This document shows positions 1 through 8,134 of a stretch of DNA of 57,577 nucleotides, in pieces. The first letter of the stretch is position 1. Every line of letters starts with the position of its first letter. The notes below the pieces were generated by a model. That model saw only the letters and a program-made list of their open reading frames with translations. It made no database searches and had not been told where the DNA came from. A program made the position numbers and the translations under genes. The stretch is from an uncultured Shewanella sp. (GTDB lineage: Bacteria > Pseudomonadota > Gammaproteobacteria > Enterobacterales > Shewanellaceae): contig NZ_CANMIO010000023.1 in NCBI RefSeq assembly GCF_947497935.1, forward strand, positions 1 through 57,577, given 5' to 3'.

Positions 1-2
1 AG

Positions 3-557
3 GTTCAAGCTGTTGAAACTCCAATCGCAGAGGCTCAGGTTGTGGAAGCTCAGGCGAGCGTTAACGCAGATCCTGAGTCTTGTGAGACTCTTTCTGCTGA
101 GGATGCTAAGAAGGCGCGCATTGCCAAAGCCGTTGCTAAAGCTAAGGCCAAAAAAGCCTCTTTACCTGTAGAGACTCAAGCTACAGAGGTTCAAGCTGTT
201 GAAACTCCAATCGCAGAGGCTCAGGTTGTGGAAGCTCAGGCGAGCGTTAACGCAGATCCTGAGACTTGTGAGACTCTTTCTGCTGAAGATGCTAAGAAGG
301 CGCGCATTGCCAAAGCCGTTGCTAAAGCTAAGGCCAAAAAAGCCTCTTTATCTGTAGAGACTCAAGCTACAGAGGTTCAAGCTGTTAAAACTCCAATTGC
401 AGAGACTCTGGTTTTGGAGGCTCAGGCGAGCGTTGACGCAGATCCTGAGTCTTGTGAGACTCTTTCTGCTGAGGATGCTAAGAAGGCACGTATTGCTGCG
501 GCAGTTGCCAAAGCTAAAGCGAAAAAGATGCAACAAAAATTGCAGGAGAAGGAATAA
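3..557 (+). CDS. rnfC: RnfC (RsxC) C-terminal fragment, ion-translocating electron transport complex
   Basis: This is the 3' end of rnfC; the reading frame is already open at the first base, so the gene starts outside the window. RnfC is the peripheral NADH/FMN and iron-sulfur subunit of the Rnf complex. Only the variable C-terminal tail is visible: an Ala/Lys/Glu-rich segment with ETLSAEDAKKARIA repeated three times at a spacing of 62 residues (186 bp). Such Ala-Lys tails are typical of gammaproteobacterial RnfC. The gene ends with TAA three bases before rnfD, and the order rnfC-D-G-E-nth confirms the identity. The GTG at 42 is not the real start. Confidence 0.9.
   Translation, partial: VQAVETPIAEAQVVEAQASVNADPESCETLSAEDAKKARIAKAVAKAKAKKASLPVETQATEVQAVETPIAEAQVVEAQASVNADPETCETLSAEDAKKARIAKAVAKAKAKKASLSVETQATEVQAVKTPIAETLVLEAQASVDADPESCETLSAEDAKKARIAAAVAKAKAKKMQQKLQEKE
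53..500 (+). repeat. 186-bp tandem repeat in the rnfC tail
   Basis: Three in-frame copies of a 186-bp unit lie head to tail; matching points are near 61, 247 and 433. The first two copies are almost identical in nucleotide sequence, while the third has diverged and is incomplete. A low rate of change between copies points to recent duplication or gene conversion. Confidence 0.85.
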
Positions 558-560
558 ACC

Positions 561-1613
561 ATGGCGTTTAAGTTAGCCTCGTCACCTCATTTAAAGGTGC
601 ATCTACAAACCCAAAGTGTGATGCGCCGGGTTATTTTATGTGCTCTGCCAGGCATTGCAGCTCAGTGTTATTTCTTCGGTTTTGGCGTACTGATACAAGT
701 TATGTTGGCTATTGTCGTCGCATTAGCCGCAGAAGCTGCTGTTCTCGCCCTAAGAAAACGCGCGGTACTTCCTACTATAAGCGATAACAGCGCGCTATTA
801 ACGGCAATATTAATAGGCGTTGCCATACCACCTATCGCTCCTTGGTGGTTAGTGGTGATTGGTACCTTGTTTGCCATTGTGCTTGTTAAGCAGTTATACG
901 GTGGCCTAGGGCAGAATATCTTCAATCCCGCAATGGCCGCTTACGTCATGTTGCTTATCTCGTTCCCTGTGCAGATGACTAGCTGGTCAATTCCAACGGC
1001 GATTGCTCAAAACCCGATGGATCTTGGCTTAACCCTACAGGCAATATTTGGATCAATGAGCGCCGAGCAATTGCATCTTTATAAACTCGGATTTGATGGC
1101 GTGGCGATGGCGACTCCGCTCGATACCGTTAAGACAGATCTATCTTTAGGCTTAACCACCTCTGAGAGCTTAAGTAAAGCCATTTTCAGTGATGGTTATG
1201 GCGTTGGTTGGTTCTGGGTCAACATGGCTTACCTTGCAGGCGGCCTTATTATGCTGAAGCTAAAAGTGATCCGCTGGCACATTAGTTTTGCCATTCTTGG
1301 TTCACTCTTTGTCTGTAGTAGTTTCGGTTATTTGTTAAGTCCTGATACTCATGTCGGTCCCCTGTTACAGCTGTTTTCAGGCGCCACCATGATTGCGGCA
1401 TTTTTTATCGCTACCGATCCAGTCACAGCAGCAACCAGTGTTAAAGGACGCCTGTTGTTTGGTACGCTAATTGGTGTGCTGGTCTATGTTATTCGTACCT
1501 ATGGCGGCTATCCAGACGCTTTCGCTTTTGCCGTTTTACTGGCCAATCTTTGTGCGCCATTTATTGATTATTACGTCAAGCCGCGTACTTATGGACACCG
1601 CACGGGCAACTGA
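561..1613 (+). CDS. rnfD: RnfD, membrane subunit of the Rnf complex
   Basis: RnfD is an integral membrane subunit (350 aa, usual length) of the Rnf complex, which couples ferredoxin/NADH electron transfer to ion movement and in enterics keeps SoxR reduced (RsxD). Many hydrophobic helices are visible. The stretch DGVAMATPLDT around residues 179-189 fits the site where ApbE attaches FMN covalently to a threonine, here about Thr185. The ATG is preceded by an AGGAG-type ribosome site inside the end of rnfC, so translation is probably coupled to rnfC. Confidence 0.95.
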   Translation: MAFKLASSPHLKVHLQTQSVMRRVILCALPGIAAQCYFFGFGVLIQVMLAIVVALAAEAAVLALRKRAVLPTISDNSALLTAILIGVAIPPIAPWWLVVIGTLFAIVLVKQLYGGLGQNIFNPAMAAYVMLLISFPVQMTSWSIPTAIAQNPMDLGLTLQAIFGSMSAEQLHLYKLGFDGVAMATPLDTVKTDLSLGLTTSESLSKAIFSDGYGVGWFWVNMAYLAGGLIMLKLKVIRWHISFAILGSLFVCSSFGYLLSPDTHVGPLLQLFSGATMIAAFFIATDPVTAATSVKGRLLFGTLIGVLVYVIRTYGGYPDAFAFAVLLANLCAPFIDYYVKPRTYGHRTGN

Positions 1614-1631
1614 GCATAAAGAGAATTTATT

Positions 1632-2267
1632 TTGAAAAAATCAATGTTAAAAAATGGTTTGCTTCTAGGTTTATTTGCACTCTTGTGTACAGGCCTAGTT
1701 GCTGCGGTAAACCTATTTACTTACGATAAAATCAAGCAACAAGAAAAAGTCGAACTTGCACGCGTGCTTCATCAGATCATTCCCGATGAAATCCACGATA
1801 ATGAACTAACGGCCCACTGTATTTTACTTAGCTCTGCAGAGTTTCTGGGCACAGATAATGCGCTGCCAGCCTATATCGCGACCCAAAACGATAAGGGTGT
1901 CGCAATTGCCATTGAAGCGATTGCGCCTGATGGCTATAACGGCAATATTCGTATTATTGTCGGCATAAGCGATAAAGGGGAAGTGTTAGGCGTACGTACA
2001 CTGTCGCATCAAGAAACACCTGGACTCGGTGATAAGATAGAACTTAGAAAATCAGATTGGGTGCGCTCATTTGATGGACTGTTTTTATTATCAGATAAAG
2101 ATAAACGCTGGAATGTAAAGAAGGATGGCGGTGAAATCGACCAGTTTACAGGCGCAACCATCACGCCACGTGCATACGTAAAAGCCGTAAAAAAGGCCGT
2201 CAGCTATTTTAAGGCTAACAAGGCACAGCTGTTATCGACACCTGCCAATTGCGAGGTTGGAAAATGA
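1632..2267 (+). CDS. rnfG: RnfG, FMN-binding periplasmic subunit of the Rnf complex
   Basis: RnfG has an N-terminal membrane anchor (about residues 8-28) and a periplasmic FMN-binding domain. The motif TGAT at residues 173-176 is the flavinylation site, with FMN expected on Thr176. I chose the TTG at 1632 because AAAGAG sits about 8 bases before it; the in-frame ATG at 1644 would be too far from that site. Length (211 aa) is normal. Its TGA overlaps the rnfE ATG by 4 bp (ATGA), showing translational coupling. Confidence 0.93.
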   Translation: MKKSMLKNGLLLGLFALLCTGLVAAVNLFTYDKIKQQEKVELARVLHQIIPDEIHDNELTAHCILLSSAEFLGTDNALPAYIATQNDKGVAIAIEAIAPDGYNGNIRIIVGISDKGEVLGVRTLSHQETPGLGDKIELRKSDWVRSFDGLFLLSDKDKRWNVKKDGGEIDQFTGATITPRAYVKAVKKAVSYFKANKAQLLSTPANCEVGK

Positions 2268-2959
2268 GTGATTATAAAGAGCTAACCAAACAAGGGCTTT
2301 GGAAGAACAATCCAGGCCTAGTGCAGCTTTTGGGGCTGTGCCCTCTTCTAGCGGTTACCGCAACCTTAACCAATGCCTTAGGCTTAGGCCTTGCAACCAT
2401 GTTGGTATTGATCGGCTCAAACATCTTGGTCTCTCTGGTACGAGATTTTGTGCCAAAGGAGATCCGTATCCCTGTGTTTGTGATGATCATTGCAGCACTA
2501 GTAACAACCGTACAATTATTAATTAATGCCTACGCTTACGGCTTGTACTTATCGCTTGGGATCTTCTTGCCGCTTATCGTCACTAACTGCGTCATTATTG
2601 GCCGCGCCGAGGCTTTTGCATCGCGTAATAATGTTGCCAAATCAGCTTATGACGGACTAATGATGGGATTAGGTTTTACCTTAGTCCTGTGTATTTTAGG
2701 TGCAGCGCGTGAAATATTAGGCCAAGGCACACTGTTTTACGGTGCAGACCAATTGTTAGGTGAATGGGCTAAGTCATTAACGATTCATATTTGGCAGGTC
2801 GAAACGAGCTTCCTGCTAGCCATGTTACCGCCAGGGGCATTTATCGGCATGGGCTTACTTATCGCATTAAAAAACGTCATCGATCAATATCTTGCAACTA
2901 AACAGCCTAAAGTCGAGCAAGAAGCGCCTACTCGAGCGCGTATTACTAAGGTCAATTAG
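2264..2959 (+). CDS. rnfE: RnfE, membrane subunit of the Rnf complex
   Basis: RnfE (231 aa) is an integral membrane subunit related to NqrD, with about six helices. Conserved features include GLCPLLAVT near the N terminus, FLPLIVTNCVIIGRAEAFA in the middle and a helix near GAFIGMGLLIALKN. The ATG at 2264 overlaps the stop of rnfG (ATGA), so I prefer it to the upstream TTG at 2249. Only 41 bp separate it from nth and no terminator lies between, so nth is probably transcribed with the rnf genes, as in Escherichia coli. Confidence 0.95.
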   Translation: MSDYKELTKQGLWKNNPGLVQLLGLCPLLAVTATLTNALGLGLATMLVLIGSNILVSLVRDFVPKEIRIPVFVMIIAALVTTVQLLINAYAYGLYLSLGIFLPLIVTNCVIIGRAEAFASRNNVAKSAYDGLMMGLGFTLVLCILGAAREILGQGTLFYGADQLLGEWAKSLTIHIWQVETSFLLAMLPPGAFIGMGLLIALKNVIDQYLATKQPKVEQEAPTRARITKVN

Positions 2960-3000
2960 GCCGCAGTCAATAATAAAAATACACGATACGGATATAGATA

Positions 3001-3642
3001 ATGAATACAGAAAAACGCCGCCAGATCCTTGAAAGACTTAGAGAGAATAATCCTCACCCTGAAACTGAGCTTAATTTCTCAAGCCCTTTTGAGCTGCTGG
3101 TTGCCGTTACATTATCAGCTCAGGCTACGGACGTTAGTGTCAATAAAGCTACCGATAAGCTATTTCCGGTAGCCAATACAGCGCAGGCTATTGCAGCACT
3201 TGGCGTTGAAGGCCTTAAGCAATATATTAAAACTATCGGCCTTTACAACAATAAAGCCATTAATGTGGTAAAAGCTTGTGAAATCTTAGTCGAAAAGTAC
3301 AACGGTGAGGTACCAGAAGATCGTGAGGCACTCGAAGCCCTTCCTGGTGTAGGTAGAAAGACCGCAAATGTGGTACTGAATACCGCTTTTGGTTGGCCAA
3401 CCATCGCCGTTGATACCCATATAGACAGGGTCTCTAACCGCACTAAGTTCGCTATGGGTAAGAATGTCGTTGAAGTGGAAAATAAGCTGCTAAAAGTCGT
3501 TCCTGCCGAGTTTAAGGTCGATGTACACCACTGGCTTATACTACACGGTCGTTATACTTGTATCGCTCGTAAACCGCGCTGTGGAAGCTGTATTATAGAA
3601 GACCTATGTGAATTTAAAGATAAGGTCTACCCAGAAGATTAA
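3001..3642 (+). CDS. nth: Endonuclease III, DNA glycosylase/AP lyase
   Basis: Endonuclease III removes oxidised pyrimidines and cleaves at abasic sites during base excision repair. The 213-aa protein has the helix-hairpin-helix LPGVGRKTANVV, the catalytic Lys120 in that loop, Asp138 in VDTH, and the four cysteines of the [4Fe-4S] loop (Cys187, 194, 197, 203). Length matches the E. coli enzyme. It is the last gene of the rnf operon and is followed by a strong terminator. Confidence 0.97.
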   Translation: MNTEKRRQILERLRENNPHPETELNFSSPFELLVAVTLSAQATDVSVNKATDKLFPVANTAQAIAALGVEGLKQYIKTIGLYNNKAINVVKACEILVEKYNGEVPEDREALEALPGVGRKTANVVLNTAFGWPTIAVDTHIDRVSNRTKFAMGKNVVEVENKLLKVVPAEFKVDVHHWLILHGRYTCIARKPRCGSCIIEDLCEFKDKVYPED

Positions 3643-3668
3643 CTAGATATAAAGCTCCCTTCACAATA

Positions 3669-3698
3669 CAAAAAAGCCGCTATTCGCGGCTTTTTTGA
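3669..3698 (+). terminator. Rho-independent terminator after nth
   Basis: A GC-rich hairpin (GCCGC, short loop, GCGGC) is flanked by A6 on the left and T6 on the right, so it can stop transcription from both strands. It ends the rnf-nth operon and may also serve the small minus-strand gene at 3757-3840. Confidence 0.85.
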
Positions 3699-3756
3699 TA
3701 TCTCTATGTTCTATTAAGTTAAAGCAATCTATCGCATCGCCAAAACTAAATAGTAA

Positions 3757-3840
3757 TTAGTACATACAGATAAAGAAAACAGTTAAAAACGCAGCAATAA
3801 TCGCTGTAAGAGCTAGTGACATCTTTAGTTCAGTTTGCAT
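3757..3840 (-). CDS. 27-aa YnhF-like single-helix membrane protein
   Basis: A 27-codon frame starts at ATG (3840) with a good ribosome site (AAGGAG) seven bases upstream. The product begins MQTELKMSLALTA and continues as one hydrophobic helix ending FFICMY. The pattern of a short polar start with TELK/TDLK, then a single membrane helix, resembles E. coli YnhF, a membrane microprotein of unknown role. The assignment is from memory of that peptide and is tentative, but the ribosome site, helix and adjacent terminator support a real gene. Confidence 0.6.
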   Translation of the reverse strand: MQTELKMSLALTAIIAAFLTVFFICMY

Positions 3841-4029
3841 GGTGTTCTCCTTAAGTTACTGAGTCAATAATATAAGAAATATGGGACTTTCTCAGACTAA
3901 TTTAGGCATTTTGTGATCTAAGTACTGACTAAAGAAATTGATCTGGCTCAATTTTTACAAAGAGTATCTATCATCATTATTTTAGATATACTTCTGCACA
4001 TCTATTACCCTATCACTTGGATATATATC

Positions 4030-4440
4030 ATGGCACAACTACTACACACCATGCTCCGCGTTGGCAACCTTGAACGCAGTATCGAGTTTTACACAAACGT
4101 TTTAGGTATGAAACTGCTAAGACAGAGTGAAAACAACGAATATAAATACACCTTGGCTTTTGTCGGCTATGACGAAGAGTCTACGGGTAGTGCAGTTATA
4201 GAACTGACCTACAACTGGGGCACCGAGTCTTATGATCACGGTAATGCCTTTGGTCATATCGCTATCGGCGAAGAAGATATCTATGCCCGCTGTGAAGCAA
4301 TTAAAGCGGCCGGTGGTAAGGTTATCCGTCCAGCTGGACCCGTTGCCGGCGGCACAACTGAAATCGCATTTGTTGAAGATCCTGACGGCTACAAAATTGA
4401 ATTTATTCAGATGAGTTCAGCAGAGAGTGGATTGGGTTAA
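4030..4440 (+). CDS. gloA: Lactoylglutathione lyase (glyoxalase I)
   Basis: Glyoxalase I converts the hemithioacetal of methylglyoxal and glutathione to S-lactoylglutathione in the cytoplasm. The 136-aa protein aligns closely with E. coli GloA (HTMLRVGNLERSIEFY near the start, EDPDGYKIEFI near the end). Expected metal ligands are His6, Glu58, His76 and Glu124. It stands alone, with its own upstream region and a shared bidirectional terminator downstream. Confidence 0.97.
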   Translation: MAQLLHTMLRVGNLERSIEFYTNVLGMKLLRQSENNEYKYTLAFVGYDEESTGSAVIELTYNWGTESYDHGNAFGHIAIGEEDIYARCEAIKAAGGKVIRPAGPVAGGTTEIAFVEDPDGYKIEFIQMSSAESGLG

Positions 4441-4456
4441 TCACTTAATTAAAGCA

Positions 4457-4487
4457 ATAAAAAAGCGCCCTAGGGCGCTTTTTTTAA
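4457..4487 (+). terminator. Bidirectional terminator between gloA and the TonB-dependent receptor
   Basis: A perfect palindrome (AAAAAAGCGCCC / GGGCGCTTTTTT) lies between two convergent genes, 18 bp after gloA and 12 bp from the stop of the receptor gene. It has T runs on both strands and should end both transcripts. Confidence 0.9.
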
Positions 4488-4498
4488 ATCAAAATCGA

Positions 4499-7114
4499 TT
4501 AGATTTTGAAACTAGCTTGAAGGTAGAAATAACGTCCAAGCGTGTCATAAGTGTACGGATCGGTGTTAGCGTCGTTATTACCTGAGTAATATGGAGGCTC
4601 TTTATCAAATAGGTTGTTAACACCTAATGACAATTGAAGCCCATTATTGAAGTAATATGAGCCAGAAATATCGTGGTAAACAACACTTCCAACTGTTGGA
4701 GCTAAACAGCTTGAATCCGCCGCTTGACAGTCATAGCTATCCATACCTGAGATATAACGAGCCTGATAGTTAGCAGACCAATCTGCACCTTGTACGCCTA
4801 AGTCAAAGTTACTCTTAACCTTGGCAAAGCTACCCATACCCGATGTGATATAGCCTGCATAATCAATAGATTGACCAGAGATTTCAGACACATTCTCAAG
4901 CAGAATAGTCGTATCTAGACCGGTTCTCCAATCTAAGCCCAACACTTCAAATGTATAAGCTAGGTTCACGTCAATACCTGAAGTATCTTCTGCACCGATG
5001 TTTTGTAGCTGATTGTTAAATTTAATTTTACCGCTCAATGGATCATACGTAATATTCGCCGATTGACAAAGAGCTGTGTCTGTATTGATTTGCTCACCAG
5101 AACTATTCATACACTGCTCTGCGATATAGTTTGAATCAACTAACGCGATTGAGTTAGTGATTGAAATATCGTAGTAATCAGCAGTAACAGAGAATCCATC
5201 TAAGTAACTAGGAGAATATACAAAACCTACAGTGAAGGTTTCAGCTTCTTCTGGAGTAAGGTTTTCGTTACCACCACGAGTCACTTCTGCTTGGTAGCTC
5301 TTCTCACCAGTTACAGGGTGAGTGATCTTATCAAATGAAGTAGCGCTTCCTGAATACAATTCATCAACAGATGGTGCTCTAAAGGCTGTAGACGCAACAC
5401 TTCGTAGCATCAAGTCATCTGTCATTTTCCAAGTTAAACCAAGCTTCCATGTACTGTCACTACCAAATGTACTGTAATCGAAGTAACGTACTGCCGCACT
5501 TAAGTCAACTTGCTGAGCAAGAGGAAGATCTGCTAGCAATGGAATCGCTAATTCTAAGTAAGCTTCATTTACATCGTACTCACCTTCAGTTGGGTCAACT
5601 TTAGGATCGTTCGCTAGGCCTTGTGCTGTTAGTGAATCAGGAATAAACCAAGCTTTTTCTTTGCGGTGTTCGATACCTGAAGCGAAACCTAAGTAACCAG
5701 CAGGTAACTCCATCACTTCACCAGAAAGGTTACCCGATAGAATTAGCATTTCACTACCACCAGTGTTCTGCTCGGTGTAAGTGTAGCCATCCATATTGTC
5801 ACTTGCCCAAGATGCTTGATCTAATGGGTTGAAGTTACCTTCTGAGATATCTTCATTTAGTGATCCCATGTTAACCAAGTTTGCAAGACGGTCTACTGAA
5901 TCATTACGGCCGTAGTTCACAGATGTGTCCCATGTCCAACCGTTATCAAGCATACCTTCTAGACCAACAACTACACGCGCTGTATCGACAACTTGGCTGA
6001 ATTCACGTGGGCCAACTTCCGTCAAACGACGCTTATAAGCCAACGTTTCTCCATCTTCGATACCATACTGCTTATTTAACGCACCATTATCCCACTCAGA
6101 GTCATAGGCAAATTCAGTGTAAATAGGTTGAGGAGCCATCTGCTGTTCTGACCAACGCTTTGAATACATTGTTTCAGTAAACAAAGTTGTATCATCGGTT
6201 AAATCAAAGTTGGCTAATGCAGTGAAGTTTAAACGCTCCATAGGCGTGTATAAGAAGCTATCCGCCGAATAGTTATATGCATCTGCTACTGGGTCATATT
6301 TATCCCAACTGCCATCTGGGCTACCTTGGTAATCACCATCTGGTCCGTAAAGGTGACCGTTCTCAGAGTAAGAGCTACCCGCACAAACCAACTCGCCGCC
6401 ACTTTCTGTTAAAGGACATTCAGAAAAACCACGGTCGGCTTGACTTGCTGAGCCACGCTTCATGTATTGAATACCCATGACAACGTTACCGCCATCAAAG
6501 TTGCCACCAGTGGTTAAATCAAAGCTAGTCTCTTCTGCATCACCGTGACCTGAAATACCGCTTTGAACATTTAGCTCCAAGCCTTCAAAATCGTCTTTAA
6601 GAATGATGTTAACTACACCAGCAACAGCATCTGAACCGTACACAGATGATGCACCATCTTTTAGTACTTCAACACGCTTAATCATTGATACTGGGATGGT
6701 ATTTAAATCTACTGTAGAAGCAGCGCCAGTCCCCGAGTTAACCATACGACGGTTGTTAACTAGTACAAGTGTTCTTTGTGAGCCTAAACCACGTAAGTTA
6801 ATTGACGCTCCACCTTGTGAGCCGTTGTTAACGCCTGGGTTGGTCATTGCACCGCCTGTAGCGGTCATTTTCTGTAGCACTTCATCAATAGAAGTTGCGC
6901 CAGAAGCTTTAATTGCGCTAGCGTCGATTACAGTCACTGGTGAAGCAGTTTCCATATCTGTACGCTGAATGCGGGAGCCAGTAACAGCAATGCGCTCTAC
7001 ATCAGCACCAGCTTCTTCTGCGAAAGCTGTATTTGACACGGTGAAGGCTGTCGTAGAAACCGAAGCGATTAAACCGAACTTAATCGCTGAGGCCAATTTA
7101 GATGGTCTGTTCAT
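4499..7114 (-). CDS. TonB-dependent outer-membrane receptor
   Basis: This 871-aa protein has a signal peptide (cleavage probably after AFA, about residue 32), a TonB-box-like stretch ERIAVTGSRI, a plug domain (about residues 50-175, with SPVTVIDA, INLRGLGSQRTLVLVNNRR and EVLKDGASSVYGSDAVAGVVN), and a long beta-barrel ending in LQASFKI. It takes up a ligand across the outer membrane using energy from TonB. The plug is of the type common in large receptors of Shewanella and Alteromonadales, often for peptides, sugars or siderophores; the substrate cannot be told from sequence. Two CRP sites upstream suggest carbon-source control rather than iron control, and no obvious Fur box was seen. Confidence 0.93.
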   Translation of the reverse strand: MNRPSKLASAIKFGLIASVSTTAFTVSNTAFAEEAGADVERIAVTGSRIQRTDMETASPVTVIDASAIKASGATSIDEVLQKMTATGGAMTNPGVNNGSQGGASINLRGLGSQRTLVLVNNRRMVNSGTGAASTVDLNTIPVSMIKRVEVLKDGASSVYGSDAVAGVVNIILKDDFEGLELNVQSGISGHGDAEETSFDLTTGGNFDGGNVVMGIQYMKRGSASQADRGFSECPLTESGGELVCAGSSYSENGHLYGPDGDYQGSPDGSWDKYDPVADAYNYSADSFLYTPMERLNFTALANFDLTDDTTLFTETMYSKRWSEQQMAPQPIYTEFAYDSEWDNGALNKQYGIEDGETLAYKRRLTEVGPREFSQVVDTARVVVGLEGMLDNGWTWDTSVNYGRNDSVDRLANLVNMGSLNEDISEGNFNPLDQASWASDNMDGYTYTEQNTGGSEMLILSGNLSGEVMELPAGYLGFASGIEHRKEKAWFIPDSLTAQGLANDPKVDPTEGEYDVNEAYLELAIPLLADLPLAQQVDLSAAVRYFDYSTFGSDSTWKLGLTWKMTDDLMLRSVASTAFRAPSVDELYSGSATSFDKITHPVTGEKSYQAEVTRGGNENLTPEEAETFTVGFVYSPSYLDGFSVTADYYDISITNSIALVDSNYIAEQCMNSSGEQINTDTALCQSANITYDPLSGKIKFNNQLQNIGAEDTSGIDVNLAYTFEVLGLDWRTGLDTTILLENVSEISGQSIDYAGYITSGMGSFAKVKSNFDLGVQGADWSANYQARYISGMDSYDCQAADSSCLAPTVGSVVYHDISGSYYFNNGLQLSLGVNNLFDKEPPYYSGNNDANTDPYTYDTLGRYFYLQASFKI

Positions 7115-7203
7115 TATGTAGTACTCCCTAACCTTTTATTTTTATATACACGCCATTTGTTATTTTTGGCGTTGGTATGGATACTGCAATTTCACGTTTA
7201 TGC

Positions 7204-7278
7204 CGTCAATCGAGCAATTAATTAACCATTGACGTTTTTTTGTTAAAAAAAATAACGAAAAAAGTAACGTTATTTTTT
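7204..7278 (-). promoter_or_regulatory. Inverted repeats in the leader of the receptor gene
   Basis: Two hairpin-forming repeats are visible: CGTCAAT/ATTGACG (7204-7210 and 7228-7234) and AAAAAATAACG/CGTTATTTTTT (7247-7257 and 7268-7278). They lie between the CRP sites and the start codon. They could be an operator or RNA leader structure; which one is not known. Confidence 0.35.
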
Positions 7279-7296
7279 CAAGCACCCGTCTTGCAA

Positions 7297-7312
7297 TGTG
7301 ATACACATCACA
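7297..7312. promoter_or_regulatory. Predicted CRP site, proximal
   Basis: TGTGATACACATCACA matches the CRP consensus half-sites TGTGA-N6-TCACA exactly and lies about 185 bp before the receptor start codon. Confidence 0.75.
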
Positions 7313-7403
7313 ATGAAGTTGAATTCACTACAAAAAGGTCGGTATACAGTTAAATACCCCGAAAACAACGCAACCTTTCATTAACCTAGCAAAAACAAGT
7401 AAA

Positions 7404-7419
7404 TGTGACACGAGTCACA
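7404..7419. promoter_or_regulatory. Predicted CRP site, distal
   Basis: TGTGACACGAGTCACA is a second exact TGTGA-N6-TCACA site, 107 bp further upstream. That distance is close to ten helical turns, so both sites would face the same side of the DNA. Confidence 0.72.
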
Positions 7420-8134
7420 CTTTTCTATGGGTTACTTTAGTAAGTGCTGGTGTTTTAGTGTGATTTCTTAGATGTTGCTCATGTTTTTTAATACTAATCT
7501 AAGCTAGTGATCAGCTGTTGTTCAGCATTGAAATATTGTTCCCGACCTGACATGTGAACAAATGTAACAATCAAATCCAACTACCATCACAAGGCGGCAC
7601 AATCCGATCACACTTTAAACACTCACATTTCTAGCCTCTAATTAACAAAAAAAGTAGACAAGAGAATTGAAAACCTTGGTTTATAGCTATTCAATTGAGT
7701 ACGTAAATCGCCTTCACTGTTACAGTCACTATCTCTGCACAATATGTTTAAAGCATAATTTGAGCGGTATATTGGTTAGGTTGGGCGTTATGTATTGATA
7801 CCACTGTATGTAGCTAGAGACAGTAAACCACGACGTAGGTAAAGATTAGGGATATGCCATCGGAATACACAATAAAAGATTTTTTTCACGTAAATCTCCC
7901 TCCTCTTAACGAGCGAGGTGAATAAGTTAAGTAGGCACTAGAAAAAAGTGCTAAACGCAAAGCTTATGAAAGTGAGTGTGAATCTAAGTTAACGTATTGA
8001 AGGCTTGAAACTTTGAAGAGGTTGGCGTGTAATTGAAATATTGAGGAGCCATGACACTTGCTCCTCATAGAGGTAATAGATAGAAGCTACTGCTTAGGCT
8101 TAATACACGTTAAATAACAGATCAAACCACAGTT
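7420..8134. other. Long intergenic region without a recognisable gene
   Basis: About 700 bp between the distal CRP site and ruvB. It is AT-rich and shows no frame with a convincing ribosome site or family match. A stem-loop (TGAGGAGC / GCTCCTCA) at 8042-8067 may be listed as the ruvB 3' end. Confidence 0.5.
8042..8067 (-). terminator. Possible terminator of ruvCAB
   Basis: An 8-bp perfect stem (TGAGGAGC / GCTCCTCA) with a 10-base loop lies 68 bp after ruvB. The following minus-strand tail ATATTTCAATT is only weakly T-rich, so the call is tentative. Confidence 0.4.

Noticed and set aside
6603..6968. Plus-strand frame of 121 codons opposite the receptor gene
   Set aside because: It is antisense to the conserved plug domain of the TonB-dependent receptor and has no recognisable product.
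7204..7240. CGTCAAT/ATTGACG followed by T7 as a plus-strand terminator
   Set aside because: No plus-strand gene ends here and the 17-base loop is long; it is listed as a leader structure instead.
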